Below, piece by piece: positions 1 to 12,604 of a DNA stretch of 64,000 nt. Origin of the DNA: Symsagittifera roscoffensis (Eukaryota > Xenacoelomorpha > Acoela > Convolutidae); contig NC_087067.1 of NCBI RefSeq assembly GCF_963678635.1, forward strand, positions 20,332,596 to 20,396,595, written 5' to 3'. Within the stretch, counting starts at the first letter, position 1; every line of letters starts with the position of its first letter. The notes beneath the pieces were generated by a model. That model was given only the letters and a program-made list of their open reading frames with translations, searched no databases and had not been told where the DNA came from. Made by a program: the position numbers and the translations under genes.

Positions 1-989
1 ACAGGGCATGAAAGCAATAGGCTTTAGCCTCGAGGACGAAGATGCATCAGAAGTCGATCATGAAGATTTCATGAGAGGAGTAATTGCAAAACTCGGCCCA
101 CCCGAGGTGTTTCTTTTGCAACTTGGAAGGTCATTTTAGATCAGATTGTCCGCAACTCTGGGATGCAGTGGCAGACATCAAGCATCCAAGGCATGAAGAA
201 GCTTTGTCAGGAGTGAAAGCCAGCAAAGCTCGCCTGTTGAGTGAAGCGGAGACACGCAGAAAAGATAAACCTCAAGAGCTGGCGGCAAAGAAAATGCCAG
301 CGGTAACAGAAGAGACACGTGAACCGGAACCAGCTACTGCGGCTGATGACTTCAAGATCGATTATAGGGCAGCCGCGAGGGATTCTCTAAATAGAGCGCA
401 ACAGGAACTGGTAACAAAAGAGATCGAGCAAAAAGTGAAGCTCGAACTGGAAAATGAGAAATTACAGGAGAAGCTGAATACCTTCGAGGAAACAGAAGTC
501 GAAGAAACAAAGGCACCGAGTAGTTTGAGCATGAAACTCGATGTGATCTCCGGGCAGATGTTCGGTATGGTGCCACAAGGAAGCAAAATACAGTCAATAA
601 TCTCGGTAGCGGGACACCAGGTAATCAGAAATCTGAGTGAAAAATCAGAGTTCACTTTGATGCATTTGGACGCATATGCAGATTATCTGAGGCAGGTGGA
701 GCCCGCACTGAGTCAAGAGCTGTGCGAGCATTACTAACAACAGGTGGCCCTCGCATAAAGAAGCTTCACGGGCTCTACGTGAAAGTCTATGGACCGTATC
801 AAGTGATGCTGAACGTAGATGGAATCAGTATCTACACTAGGACATATGTAACAACAGACAGTGACTAGATAGTACAGATCTATTTGGGTGAGGAGGAACT
901 CAAAGTCCGCAGGATAGGTCATGACGCCATGATGGAGCAAGACGCAGTACACATTGGATACAAAGCAGATATGACTGCACATCTGCTCG
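1..989 (+). mobile_element. Fragment of the large Ty3/gypsy family: gag C-terminal and start of protease block (copy 1 of 3)
   Basis: A broken piece of LTR retrotransposon, cut by the left window edge and joined at about 989 to the leader of copy A. It covers a CCHC zinc knuckle (pattern CX2CX4HX4C near position 105-150), a charged coiled-coil stretch and the lead-in to protease. By eye it is identical base for base with 3910-4898 and 25165-26153, unlike the older, diverged sequence around it. Either a recent duplication, a gene conversion or an assembly error placed it here. Confidence 0.85.
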
Positions 990-1448
990 AAATTACTGAC
1001 TTCAAGGTTTTGTCTGTTTGGTGCAGCACCGAGCAGGGAAAGCTTTTTCTTTAAAAAAGAAAAAAAACAAGTTCACTATTGTACTGCGACGACTAAAAGT
1101 ACAATACACATAAGTGTTTTTTTATAGAGGTATTCATATTCTGTCATTACATATTTTTTTTGTTTTTGATTTTAAAACTACATAAACTGTGCTTGATTGG
1201 GTAGTGAGTACACTATATTTTAAATTGACTGATACCATCATATTGTGCTAGTTCTCAAATCTTACGACCGATAATCGGTTATTGTGAATAAATTATATAC
1301 ATTCTGTACTCTGGTAACATACAGGGATTGGTGGTCACTATTTAATAGAATCTTGTGGAATTTATTGTGTTGTGTCATTATTATTGGTAGTCAAACTATA
1401 AGGTCACTAGCAATCGAATTAAGTGTATAGGCATTAAGAAGTGACAAA
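990..1448 (+). other. End of the leader of copy A
   Basis: Non-coding stretch before gag. It aligns with 22271-22697 in copy B (shared words such as TGGTGCAGCACC and CTAAAAGTACAA), with many differences, so the two leaders are old relatives. Only the last 460 bp of what is a 2.9-kb leader in copy B are present here. Confidence 0.7.
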
Positions 1449-4400
1449 TTGAGAATGAGTCTAGACAAGTCAAGGATACCTAAACGAGGTAATAGCTCTA
1501 GGAAATTCATACCTAAAAAGCAAAGAAAAACAATGACCGATCCTTTTGTGGATTGGATCAAACGAGCCCGGACCGACAAAGGGGACACGGTTTCAGGCAG
1601 AATGGTTGAAACAAGTAGTCAGAAGACCTCAGAAGAGCAAAAAGAACTGTTAGAAGTGGAGGTCAATACGGACCATGCCATGAACGATAACCAGGAAGTA
1701 CATGGACTGGAAGGGAGAGGCAGAAGGCTGGCGAGTGAATCTACTCCGGTAGAACAAGGCCATTATTTTGCCACTTCCACCGGGACATTAGATCGAGAGG
1801 AGATGTCGGAACTGTCCGACATCTCAACTGAAATAGCGGCAACTAGAAGATCTCCAGCAGACAACACTACGATGGCAGGCGGGAGTGAGAAACAAACAAC
1901 GTCATCATCGTTCTCAGAAAGAATGAGGAACACCTTAGGAAACATCTTTCCATTCACCATGGGAGGGGGCACAGAAAATGAAGGTGAATCCCAGGAGGAG
2001 GAGGACGACGAAGAAGAGCAAGTGGACTTTGGGTCTCAAGTCAGCCTCAATAGTTCGACCCAGGAGAATGAGGCATACGTCGAAAGAGAGACTGGAACCA
2101 TGGACAAATTTGGTTTGGTGAGGACGATAAACGAAGAGGTAAACACACCGGGCCAGTCGAGAGGCTTCGCGATTATGACAAATTCAGAGCCGCAAACTGG
2201 GGAGAGTAGAAACAGAGGGCTAGGCAACGCATTGGCGGATCCCGAGGTGGATAATGAAAAGAGGTCGAGGCAGAGAGTCAAGGCCCGAATCTCGACCAGC
2301 ACGAAGCTACCTGGGACCGACAGGGTTGCACCGCCACTAGCGACGCCACTCGTGGATAACGGGGCAGCACTAGAAGAAGCCTTGAACAACGTAGTGGACA
2401 GTTTAGGTGAACAAAATGAACAGATGTCCATAAGAATGAGTGAACTAGAAAGAGCAGTTCACATTGAAAGAGAAATCCTGCGGGAAGAAATAAACCGCAA
2501 TAGACAAGAAATTGGTAGGAGCGAAAAACGCTTGAAAGAAAGACCGGACGAGCATATAGCGAAGAACTTGTCGCGAATGACAAGAGAAGCGGAACAGAAA
2601 GAATTACGCTTAAGAGCCGACATGGAGAAGTTGAGAATTCAGCAAGAGCAGTCTCTTGGGACTCTTGACACAAAGATAGACGCGATGATGGAGAGGCGAA
2701 CTCAGGCTATCATGGATAGGTTGGACGGGCTACTAAGCAGCAAGAGTGGACCAAAAGAAGGGGAACCGAACTCGGGAGGTCCCAGCAGGGAGCCGAAGGT
2801 GAACTTCAATGACCATCAAAAGAGGAGGACATATGGATCCACTAGAGGCAGGGGCAGTTCATCAGGCTATACCACAAGGGGTAATAGAACATGGGGCCCG
2901 AACAGTAGAGCAAGTTCAACGGGGAACAGACAGACCTCTAATGAACGACCAACGCAAGGCACACATGCGACTGGGAGAAGTGATTCCGGTAACAGAGGGC
3001 ATGCAAGCACGGGGAGGAGTCATGTGGGCTAAGGGGGAAGCACTCACGGCGATTCGGATTGCAGGGATGCACCGCATACAGAGCCTTTGACAAGGTGTGA
3101 GGACACTCAAGCGGGACACTCAAGGGATGCTACGGCAATGGCCACGGCCTTTGAACCCCTAAACAGGTCTTTGGAGGCATTCCTTACAAGGTTATCCAGA
3201 ACCAATGAACGCAGTGAGAAGTCCAGAAGAGTCTTTAAGAAACCAAGATGCTATAAAGACGAATCTGATGGCTGTATTGATACCTGGATAGAGGTAATGA
3301 AATTGCATTTCGAGGAAGAGGATTTGTCAGAGAGACAGAAATGCAGTGCGCTCACCAGTAACTTGGAAGGGACAGCCCTGAACTGTGTCATAGCCAAGAA
3401 GCAATATCAGCGTGACACAGCCGAGAAAATCTTCGAAATCTTGTTAAACCGTTTTGGATCAGGGGTGCAGGGGCACCAAGCAATGATGCGCTTCGAGAAA
3501 CGGAGGCAACGAGAAGATGAAACGATAGACAAGTTTCTCGATGACTTGGAAATGCTGAGAAGACGCAGCGAACCGGATGAGTCAAACCGAAGGATGAACC
3601 TGGCAGTAGCCTCAAAATTCATCGATGGTGTGAAGAATGATGAACTTCGAACAATGCTATTAACGCATTACACACCACTATCAACCAATGCGCCAACACC
3701 AGAGGAGTTGAGGCTTAAGTCAAAAGAATATCTTTTGCTGAAACCTCCATCGAGATCTGGATATTACAAGAACAATTATGGCAATCTTAACAACGGACCA
3801 GCAAACCAAGGAACAACTGGTATAAACCGAGGGACGATATGGACAAGAGGCGCTCTTGTGCAAACTGCAGTTCAACGGATCATCATGTGTCAGTATGCCC
3901 AACTTACAAACAGGGCATGAAAGCAATAGGCTTTAGCCTCGAGGACGAAGATGCATCAGAAGTCGATCATGAAGATTTCATGAGAGGAGTAATTGCAAAA
4001 CTCGGCCCACCCGAGGTGTTTCTTTTGCAACTTGGAAGGTCATTTTAGATCAGATTGTCCGCAACTCTGGGATGCAGTGGCAGACATCAAGCATCCAAGG
4101 CATGAAGAAGCTTTGTCAGGAGTGAAAGCCAGCAAAGCTCGCCTGTTGAGTGAAGCGGAGACACGCAGAAAAGATAAACCTCAAGAGCTGGCGGCAAAGA
4201 AAATGCCAGCGGTAACAGAAGAGACACGTGAACCGGAACCAGCTACTGCGGCTGATGACTTCAAGATCGATTATAGGGCAGCCGCGAGGGATTCTCTAAA
4301 TAGAGCGCAACAGGAACTGGTAACAAAAGAGATCGAGCAAAAAGTGAAGCTCGAACTGGAAAATGAGAAATTACAGGAGAAGCTGAATACCTTCGAGGAA

Positions 4401-4650
4401 ACAGAAGTCGAAGAAACAAAGGCACCGAGTAGTTTGAGCATGAAACTCGATGTGATCTCCGGGCAGATGTTCGGTATGGTGCCACAAGGAAGCAAAATAC
4501 AGTCAATAATCTCGGTAGCGGGACACCAGGTAATCAGAAATCTGAGTGAAAAATCAGAGTTCACTTTGATGCATTTGGACGCATATGCAGATTATCTGAG
4601 GCAGGTGGAGCCCGCACTGAGTCAAGAGCTGTGCGAGCATTACTAACAAC
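1449..4650 (+). pseudogene. gag region of copy A (broken)
   Basis: Gag fossil in three parts. The first (about 1449-3030) is a long charged N-terminal extension: acidic and Glu/Arg coiled-coil stretches, then a Gly/Arg/Ser-rich run (TRGRGSS). The second (about 3090-3850) resembles the Retrotrans_gag capsid domain, with CIDTWIEVM, FEEEDLSERQ and a helical region ending near SKEYLLLK. The third (about 3840-4650) carries two CCHC zinc knuckles and a Glu/Lys coiled coil. The capsid call rests on pattern similarity to Ty3/gypsy Gag; the N-terminal extension matches nothing I recognise. From about 3.67 kb on the sequence belongs to the younger repeated block. Confidence 0.75.
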
Positions 4651-4789
4651 AGGTGGCCCTCGCATAAAGAAGCTTCACGGGCTCTACGTGAAAGTCTATG
4701 GACCGTATCAAGTGATGCTGAACGTAGATGGAATCAGTATCTACACTAGGACATATGTAACAACAGACAGTGACTAGATAGTACAGATC

Positions 4790-6580
4790 TATTTGGGTGA
4801 GGAGGAACTCAAAGTCCGCAGGATAGGTCATGACGCCATGATGGAGCAAGACGCAGTACACATTGGATACAAAGCAGATATGACTGCACATCTGCTCGAC
4901 ACCAACGGAAAGAAAATCGGAGTCACAGGAAGTCTGGACACAGGAGCGGTAGTGAGTGTGATGCCGATAAAGACTTGGGAAAGAATGGGCTTCACGAGGG
5001 AAGATCTAATTCCGACGAATCTCCGAATGGCTGCAGCCAATCGAGGAGTGATTTACGTAGCCGGAAGAAAACCAATAACGGTCCTCCACATGGGAGGACG
5101 GGATCTTTAGATGAGCTTTCTGGTGGTAGAGAGTTTGGACGACGCCGACCAATTCATCTTTGGCAGAGATTTCGTCAGGAATTTCGACGTGATGATCGAC
5201 TTGAACAACGGTCTAATAAGGATTAGGAACCCGGATTGGAAGTATGTTAAAAAACCAATTAATAGGATAATAACAGACGAAAACAAGGTACCACTTTTTT
5301 TAGACAGAAAAGTAAAACTACAGCCGGGACAAGCAATAGTAGCAATTTTTAAAATGAGAAATTTAAAATCGTTAAGTGATAGTAAACAGGTTTGTTTGGT
5401 ACCAAATCCAAATAGTCAACCGTTGCAATAAACCGCTGAAATAAAAATATATAGAATAAGAAAAATTCACACAACCTTTTCATTAAAGAAGTCAAGAAGA
5501 TTTTTGTTTTCTCAAATTTATATCAGTTTTTGAGTGTTGAATAAAAAAAATACCTCATGCTTTATCAAATTTGAAGAATTTTTGTGATTGATAATAAATC
5601 CCATAAACCGACAAAACGCTTAAAACATGAATGAAAAATAAGGTTCTAACTTTGATAAGAGAAACAGATGACACTATTTTGCGCCATTTGAACATTATTT
5701 CTTCGACATCGTAACCTGCCTTCTTTTCAGCAAACCGATTGAAGTGGATTTTTAAAAAAATTTATACATGTAAAAAAAAAATTGAGCAGTCGAAATTGAA
5801 ATTTAAGTGTAATCAAATCTCAAAATTTTTTCGGAACAAAAAAAAACACGCTACTCCAATAACAGTGATTAAAAAAACCCAACCAGTAAATAAAAAAACT
5901 AATAGTAACATTCTACCTATATTATATATGCTTTAGAAACTTCATGGACGCTACCTGGAGGTCTATGGACCGTATCAAGTGATGCTGAACGTGGATGGAA
6001 TCAGTATCTACACTAGGACTTATGTAACAACAGATGATGACCAAATGGGGCAGATCTATTTGGGTGAGGATGAACTCAAAGTCCGCAGGATAGGCCATGA
6101 CGCCATGATGGAACAAGATGCAGTACACAATGGGTATGAAGGAGATGTGATCGCACATCTGCTCGACACCAACGGAACGAAAATCGGAGTCTAATGGCTT
6201 CTGGACACAGGAGCGGTAGTGAGAGTGATGCCGATAAAAACTTGGGAAAGAATGGGCTTCACGAGGGAAGGTCTAATTCCAACGAATCTCCGACTGGCCG
6301 CCGCCAATCGAGGAGCCGTTTACGTAGCCGGAAGAACACCAATAACGGTCCTACACATGGGAGGACGGGATCTTTGGATGAGCTTCCTGGTAGAAGAGAA
6401 TTTGGACGACGCCGACCAATTCATCTTGGGCAGAGATTTGTCAGGAATTTTGACGTGATGATTGACTTGAACAACGGTCTGATACGGATTAGAAACACGG
6501 ATCGGATGTATGTTAAGAAACCAAATAATAGGATAATAACAGATGAAAACAAGGTACCAATTTTTTTAGATAGATAAGTA
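4790..6580 (+). pseudogene. protease region of copy A, present twice (broken)
   Basis: Aspartic retropepsin-like sequence. The first version (about 4790-5430) shows the catalytic-type motif SLDTGAVVS and a later segment with DDADQFIFGRDF. A second, diverged version (about 5940-6580) repeats the same region and leads on into pol. The two are separated by the foreign AT-rich block at 5431-5935. The first belongs to the young repeated block, the second to the older element. The protease assignment is firm from the DTGA motif, its place between Gag and RT, and the typical GRDF-like flap-side segment. Confidence 0.75.
5431..5935 (+). repeat. AT-rich non-coding block of unknown origin (copy 1 of 2)
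   Basis: About 505 bp of AT-rich sequence with no coding signal and no terminal repeats that I can see. It interrupts copy A between the two protease versions. The same block, about 98% identical by eye, follows the same retroelement junction at 26690-27193. It was therefore attached to the gag/protease piece before that piece was duplicated. Confidence 0.8.
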
Positions 6581-6599
6581 AAACTACAGCCAGGACAAG

Positions 6600-8575
6600 C
6601 TGTGGTGGCAATTTTTAGAATGAGAAATTCAAATTCGTTAAGCGATAGTAAACGGGTTTGTTTAGTACCGAATCCAAACAGTCAGAGTTCGGTGATTTTA
6701 GGCCGGAGCTTCTCGGTAACGCAAAACGGACTGTGTGTCAGTGTGATATTGAACACACTGGACACCACGGTTTCAATCCAGCGTGGAAAGAAGCTTGGTT
6801 ACGATTTGCCGATGAGGACCGACTATGAGGAGACGCAAAACTTGAAGAAACATAGTGTGAAAGACTGTCCTTATCATGCCAATAAAGATAAAATTTTAAG
6901 GAGGATTAATGAATTAAAATCTATTCATAAATTGTTTTCAATGAAATCCGAAACGGACGACGGCTTATCAAGCTGCTCGAATTTTCCGGAACGCCCCTCG
7001 TCATACGAACTAGAATCTGACAATCCGGTTTTGCCAGAGATAAAACATTTAAAAAGGAAAATAGCTGAGGGAGATTTCGAAAAATTGCGGGACCTCCTAA
7101 ATCGGAACGCAGATGTATTTTCAAAACATAAGGCGGATATCGGTTGCTGTAATTTCGTCGAACACGAAATCGAACTTGAAGAGGGCGCCGTTCCCCATAG
7201 GGAAGGCGCAAGACGAATGACACCACACAAGTCGGAAGCGTGCCGAGCGGAAATAGAAATGTTGCTTGAATACGACATGATAGAACCCTCGAAATCACCA
7301 TGGGCTTGCGGGGTAGTAATGGCGAAAAAGAAAGGGGGCAGCTTAGGTTTTGTTGCGACTTTCGTTACTTGAACGCGGTAACGATAAAAGATGAGTACCC
7401 GATACCGCGAATAGACGAGAGCCAATCTAAGCTTGGTGATGCCAAGTTCTTCACCACATTGGACTTGGGTTCTGCCTTCTGGCAGGTCCCTCTGCGGAAG
7501 AAGGATAGAGAGAAAACCGGATTCGCGTGCGAATTGGGATTGTACTAGTGGAAGAGGATGCCCTTCGGCTTGTGCAATGCAACGGCCACTTTTCAATGAC
7601 TGATGGCTCAGGCTTTGACCAGAGTGACCAAGAAGTACGGGAATCTTGTGATGTGTTATGTGGATGACCTAGTCATAGCGACGCCGACCCTGGAAGACCA
7701 CATTGATAGACTCGATGAGGTCTTTGGATGCATGAAAAGAGCAGGCTTGAAGTGCAAACCATCGAAATGTGAAATTCTTAGGGATTCAATCAAGTACCTG
7801 GGAAGAATGGTGGACAGGCATGGTGTGAGGCCGGACCCGGAAGCAGTAGAAGCAGTGTTGACATGGAAGGCTCCCAGAACGGACACACAGCTCCTGAGCT
7901 TCCTAGGACTTGCCAATTACTACCGGGAGTTCATAAAAGGATATGCGGACAAGGTGTATCCGATGCAGAAGCTGATGCGCAACAAAGGGAAAAAGTTCGA
8001 ATGGAACGATGAAGCACAAGTTGCATTCGAGAACATAAAGAGGAAACTGTGCGAAGCGCCAGTGCTAGGCATGCCTACAGAAAAGGGCATGTATGTTTTT
8101 GATACAGACGCATTGGTAGTAGCCATCTCAGGAATATTGCATCAAGAGCAAGAATGGAATGGAAGAACGGTTCTCCGTCCCATTGCATACGGCAGCAAGG
8201 TCTTGAGTGACACAGAGATGAAATATGGCGCACCAAAAGCAGAAATGTTTGCAGAAGTCACTTTCGTGGAGAAGTACCGTGCATACTTGGGGAGCGCTCC
8301 CTTCAAGTTGTGCGTGGACAACAGAGCGTTATCCTGGTTGAAGACCTACTCGATGGATCAGAGTTATATTGGTAGATGGATAGTGAGATTGGATGGCTAC
8401 CACATGATAATCGAGCACAGGATGCGTGACAAACACCAGAACGCTGACAACCTCAGTAAGAAAACAGAGTTCTATGAAAGGTTGGAGCAGAAGCAAGCCA
8501 ATCAGGCAGAAATAAAGGAGGGATTCTTGTTTCTGGACAAAGAAACTTATGAAGCGCTTCCCTTAACGAGATGAT
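6600..8575 (+). pseudogene. reverse transcriptase and RNase H region of copy A (broken)
   Basis: Ty3/gypsy reverse transcriptase and RNase H fossil. Visible in order: a connector with EHEIELEEGAVPHREGARR and EMLLEYDMIEPSKSPWA; the fingers/palm segment with CCDFRYLNAVTIKDEYPIPR and TTLDLGSAFWQVPL; the catalytic box CYVDDLVIATP; the thumb with FLGLANYYREFIKGYADK; then RNase H with VFDTDAL, an Asn/Arg segment CVDNRALSWL and EHRMRDKHQNADNLSK. Order and motifs are standard for Ty3/gypsy pol. It lies between the protease and an acidic linker (about 8575-9395) leading to integrase. Confidence 0.88.
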
Positions 8576-9395
8576 TGGATAAATCTGGACATCCAATTCC
8601 AGGGCATCCTGAGTTACCTGTAGAGAAAGCAGCCGAGATAAAGATCCTATCCAAGGAGGACCCGGTCACCTTGGATCTGTTGCTGCGCTCGAATCTGATC
8701 CAGCAAGAACTCTCTCGCATGAACATAAACAGCCTCTCATTTTTGGATAAAACGGTGCAGGTCACACCGCAAGTGATGCGGATGCTGGGTGGATTGTTAG
8801 AAAGAGAAGTGACCAGAGATGACCCCGAGTGGATAGCAGCAGTGGCATCGCTAACAGTCAGTGAGAGGTGAAAATCATGCCGTCCAGACGACAACACGAA
8901 GAAAACGAGAGGGATTGTAGGACAATAGTTCAGCAACTAGTATCCTCAATACCCCACGAGATTTTAACCAGTACTTCTTACGGAAGGAAAGAACAGGGAA
9001 GCAGTACGCAAAGGAAAACCGTCACCTTTGTGGACCAGGATAAAAAAAAGTGAGAGGGTAGAACGAAACCTGCTGCAAGATTGTTTGTCCAGGGAGACGA
9101 ATGATGAGAGGAGCCAGCGAGCAAAAGATCAACACCCGGGACAAAAAAGTTTATCCGGGGAGTCTGAGATAGACGAAAAAATTCCTGGTGAGAAACAGGA
9201 CCAAGAGAACAAGGTTTTGTCCGGGGAGTTCAGATGGATGCGAAGAAGGCACAGACATGATCTGGAGGAGCGTGCAGACTCCAGCACAAACTCTTCAACA
9301 GATAACAATTCCCAAAACTCAGGAATTGACACCTATTCAGACAGGAACTCGAGCTCGGGATCAGAAATGTCCGAACTAGCGCCCACACACTACTA
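8575..9395 (+). other. Pol linker between RNase H and integrase
   Basis: Sequence between the two enzyme domains. It is polar and low in complexity (Ser/Asn/Thr/Glu-rich near 9250-9390) and matches no domain I recognise. It holds two copies of TCCGGGGAGT (9154-9163 and 9220-9229), a word that recurs just before the 3' LTR. Confidence 0.45.
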
Positions 9396-11550
9396 GTGGA
9401 AACTCGGGCAAGGGATCTGGACAGAGAGGTGTACCAGGATCCTGACAGCGATCGCTACCTTATACCAAGCGAAAGAGTCTTTGACAACGCAGCGGATGAT
9501 TTGGAGACAATAGCGGTATCGAAACGTTCGAAAAGTCTGTTGCCGCAGAAAGAGGTAGTCAGGACTGATCTACAGCCGTTTAAACAAGAAACACAGCCGT
9601 TGGCGAAGATTTGGTGCGTTAAGATGGAAAAAGACACACACCAGCCCAACGAGCTGAATAGTCAGATGAGGGTCATGAAGACGTACTTAAAGGCGAGATA
9701 CAGACTCTCGGATCTTCTAAGGGCGCAGAGAAATGATCGCATGACAAGCAACCTGAAAAGGAGGATCGAGAATGGCTCTCCGGATAAAGGGGACCTCGAG
9801 GAAGATAGTTATCGCATCCTGAGACAGTACTTCATGCAGAAGGAAGGGAGGTTATATTTGAACAAGGACGGGATTGTGGCTTGTAAAAGAAGAGAGGAAG
9901 ACAGAGTCCTTTACACGTATAACGCGATAGTGTTACCGCAACTCTATCAGACAGAACTATTTTTCAGGTCACATGACCAGATGGGCCATCAGGGGATCGA
10001 CAAAGTATATCAGAGGATCCTGAAGCGCTTTGAGTGGCCTGGGATGAAAAAGGCATGCGAGAAGTGAGTAACAGCATGTCTGTCATGCCAACAGGTCAAG
10101 GATCCAAGGAAATTGCGATCTCCTTTACAATCGATCGAGTCATGTGAATTCAACGAGGTGGTGCAGATAAATCACCAAAAGATATGCATGACAGACAATG
10201 GTTATAATCAGGTGTTGGTCATGATAGATCATTTTACGAAGTATGCAGAGGCCGTGCCCTGCATAACTGCCTCGGCGGAAGAGACATGCGACCACCTGAT
10301 CAATACGTGGATAGCGAGACATGGTTGTCCGATGACGTTTCAATCAGATAATGGAACAACTTTCGTAGGAGAGCTTACGAAAGAGCTAATGAGACGCTCA
10401 CAGGTTGCTCAGGCTCACTCCACGACATACCACGACATACCACCCTCAGACGAATGGCTTAGTGGAAAGACAGAATAGGACGTTAGTGTCGATGCTGAGA
10501 GTATATTGTTCCAGGTACATGACCGATTGGGACAGATACCTTCCGCAGGTGATGGGAGCATATAACAGCACGCAACACTCCACCACCGGAGTATTTCCAC
10601 ACATGATGCTAACTGGACACAAAAAGTCTTTACCCTTATTTTTTTTCGACCCAGAATATGAGGGAAAGAAAACGTCTCCACAGGTCTACGTGAGGGATGT
10701 GATCAGACGTCAACAGGAATTGAACGATTTGTGCAGACGCAATACTCAGCAAGCACAGGCAAGGCAGAGGAAAAAAATTGACAAGAAAGCAGCTGGTGCA
10801 AAAGCTTTATCGGTGGGAGACTACGTATGGGTATTTCAGAACGTTATACCACCAAAAGGGACGAAAAAGCTCCTAAAAAGTGGAGGGGACCCTTCATGAT
10901 TATAGAGGTGCACCAGGAGGGACGCTTTTATAGACTGAGTACTGGCCGAGCCGCCCACTACGAGAACATTAAGCCACACAACCCATCGACAGAAGACTGG
11001 TGTATACCTGCAGACATGGAAGAAGGGGATTATCTAATGATGGATTCTGCTTGTGAGGTCAACGAGAAGGGCACCAGGGAGAAGAACGATGGAAACGAAG
11101 TCGTGGAGGAGGGAACGGATACACCGCTGGACCTGGATCCAGACGAGGTGATCGAAGCGGACGATGAAACCTTACCCTACGCAGAGGAGGATTGGCAGGA
11201 TCCTGAACAGATAGAGGTTCCCAAGAATTTGGAACCGGATCTTCCGTTCACGATGCAGACTCGTCAGAATGATGGGACAAGACCAAGAAAAAAGTATAAC
11301 CCTTACGGTGACGACTTTTTTGTTGTGGACAGGATAGATCTGAAGAAGATAGTGGGAGAAGTAGTGGGTCTAGAAGAAATAACTGTGTCACAAGACATTG
11401 ACATAGTCAATGATCACGATGATGAGTGGGTCGACGACCGGTCGAAACCCGAGGTAGAATTCGACGACGAGCAACAGCAGTCATATGAACAAGACTTGAC
11501 AAACCTGCGTGTCTTAGAGTGGCTGAACGAAATGACCTCGGACCCAGAGT
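9396..11550 (+). pseudogene. integrase region of copy A (broken)
   Basis: Integrase fossil. The HHCC zinc-binding segment is visible as FFRSHDQMGHQGIDKVYQRI, followed by WPGMKKACEK and a CLSCQQ-like pair. The DDE core shows CMTDNGYNQVLVMIDHFTKY, FQSDNGTTFVGEL and TYHPQTNGLVERQNRTL. The C-terminal part has a GPF/Y-type motif (KKWRGPFMIIEVH) and then an acidic tail rich in Asp and Glu. The long acidic tail beyond the GPF/Y module is not usual and its role is unknown. The assignment is firm from motif order. Confidence 0.85.
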
Positions 11551-11559
11551 AGACCAGCG

Positions 11560-12050
11560 TCACGATTCAAGACGTAGATCGTGAAAGCATGAAATACATC
11601 AAGACCGAACGAGATGATCCTTCCTGGGCTGCCCAGGAAGGACAACTACTCATTCCAGATTCTAACCTCGACTTGATACCCGGTATGCGATCGACGGGGA
11701 CGTCGATGGATATTTTTGTCCGGGGAGTGGGGGTAGGACTTACCCACACTGAAAACTTGATAATAAAAAAATTAAGAGTAGCAAGAGAAACAGGCGACTT
11801 AGAAGCAGAAACAGGCGAAGAACCTAAGAAACCTGACCTAGGTAGGGTAGTTGAGTCGTATTTTAACTTACCTAATGAATATTCAAGTAACATAATACTA
11901 ACAGACAGTGATTTTATACTCACAAATAGAACATGTGCGACGGCAATCACAGCAGACATGAGTTTTAGGACACCGTTAGCGGCAGACTTTAAGAGAGAAT
12001 ATAAAAACATAGAGTTCCTTTGGAAGCAACGACCAGGAGTGGGGGCGTAG
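11560..12050 (+). other. Coding-like tail after integrase
   Basis: About 150 codons of coding-like sequence with no domain I recognise. It holds a perfect inverted repeat (11618-11642) and a third TCCGGGGAGT word (11719-11728). It may be the end of pol or a small separate reading frame. Confidence 0.4.
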
Positions 12051-12600
12051 CAGCCTTACCTCCGGGGGCGTCACAGATACCGGGAAAAAACCTATGCTTC
12101 TTGGTGACGACGGCGTACGCGCTTGTACACGTGATATTCTCTGATACAAATATACAAGTATATCTACATAAGAAATATTACCTAAGTATAGGCTGAGTGA
12201 CGTGCGAGAGGGTGTTAGGCTAAAGACTAAGTTGGATGTAATGTATGTAATGTGTGATATGTGTGTTATGTCATGTTATGTGTTATGTTATTAAGATCCT
12301 GGGTAAAAAGGGGTTAGTGACCGTGAACAACTGAATGACGATCTTAGGAATAAATCCGAAATTTGGACTGTCCAATCTTGGGGCGAATTCCAAAATTTTA
12401 GAGACCGATTTATTTTAAAAAATTTTAGGATAAATATCTTTTAATCTAAACTGTTTTTAAGTAAATTTTAACGATATATGTCAAGATGAAACTGACAAGT
12501 GTGATATTTGTGACTTCTTTTCTAGATCCTGATTGATCATTTAATTGCACACTTGAGTCAAAACTTTGAAATCAAATCATATCGAATCGAACTTGAAGAA
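12051..12600 (+). other. Spacer between pol and the third coding region
   Basis: Non-coding: a TG-rich stretch with TATGTGTGTTATGT-like runs (12236-12290), then AT-rich DNA. The pyrimidine-rich end CTTCTTTTCTAG (about 12513-12524) looks like a 3' splice site about 80 bases before the third coding region. Spliced subgenomic mRNAs are known for env-type ORFs of some LTR elements, so this is a reasonable inference but untested. Confidence 0.35.
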
Positions 12601-12604
12601 CAGA

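Noticed and set aside
2036-2673. Two 131-codon minus-strand frames opposite gag
   Set aside because: Mirror frames of a charged coiled-coil gag sequence; the equivalent appears opposite copy B for the same reason.
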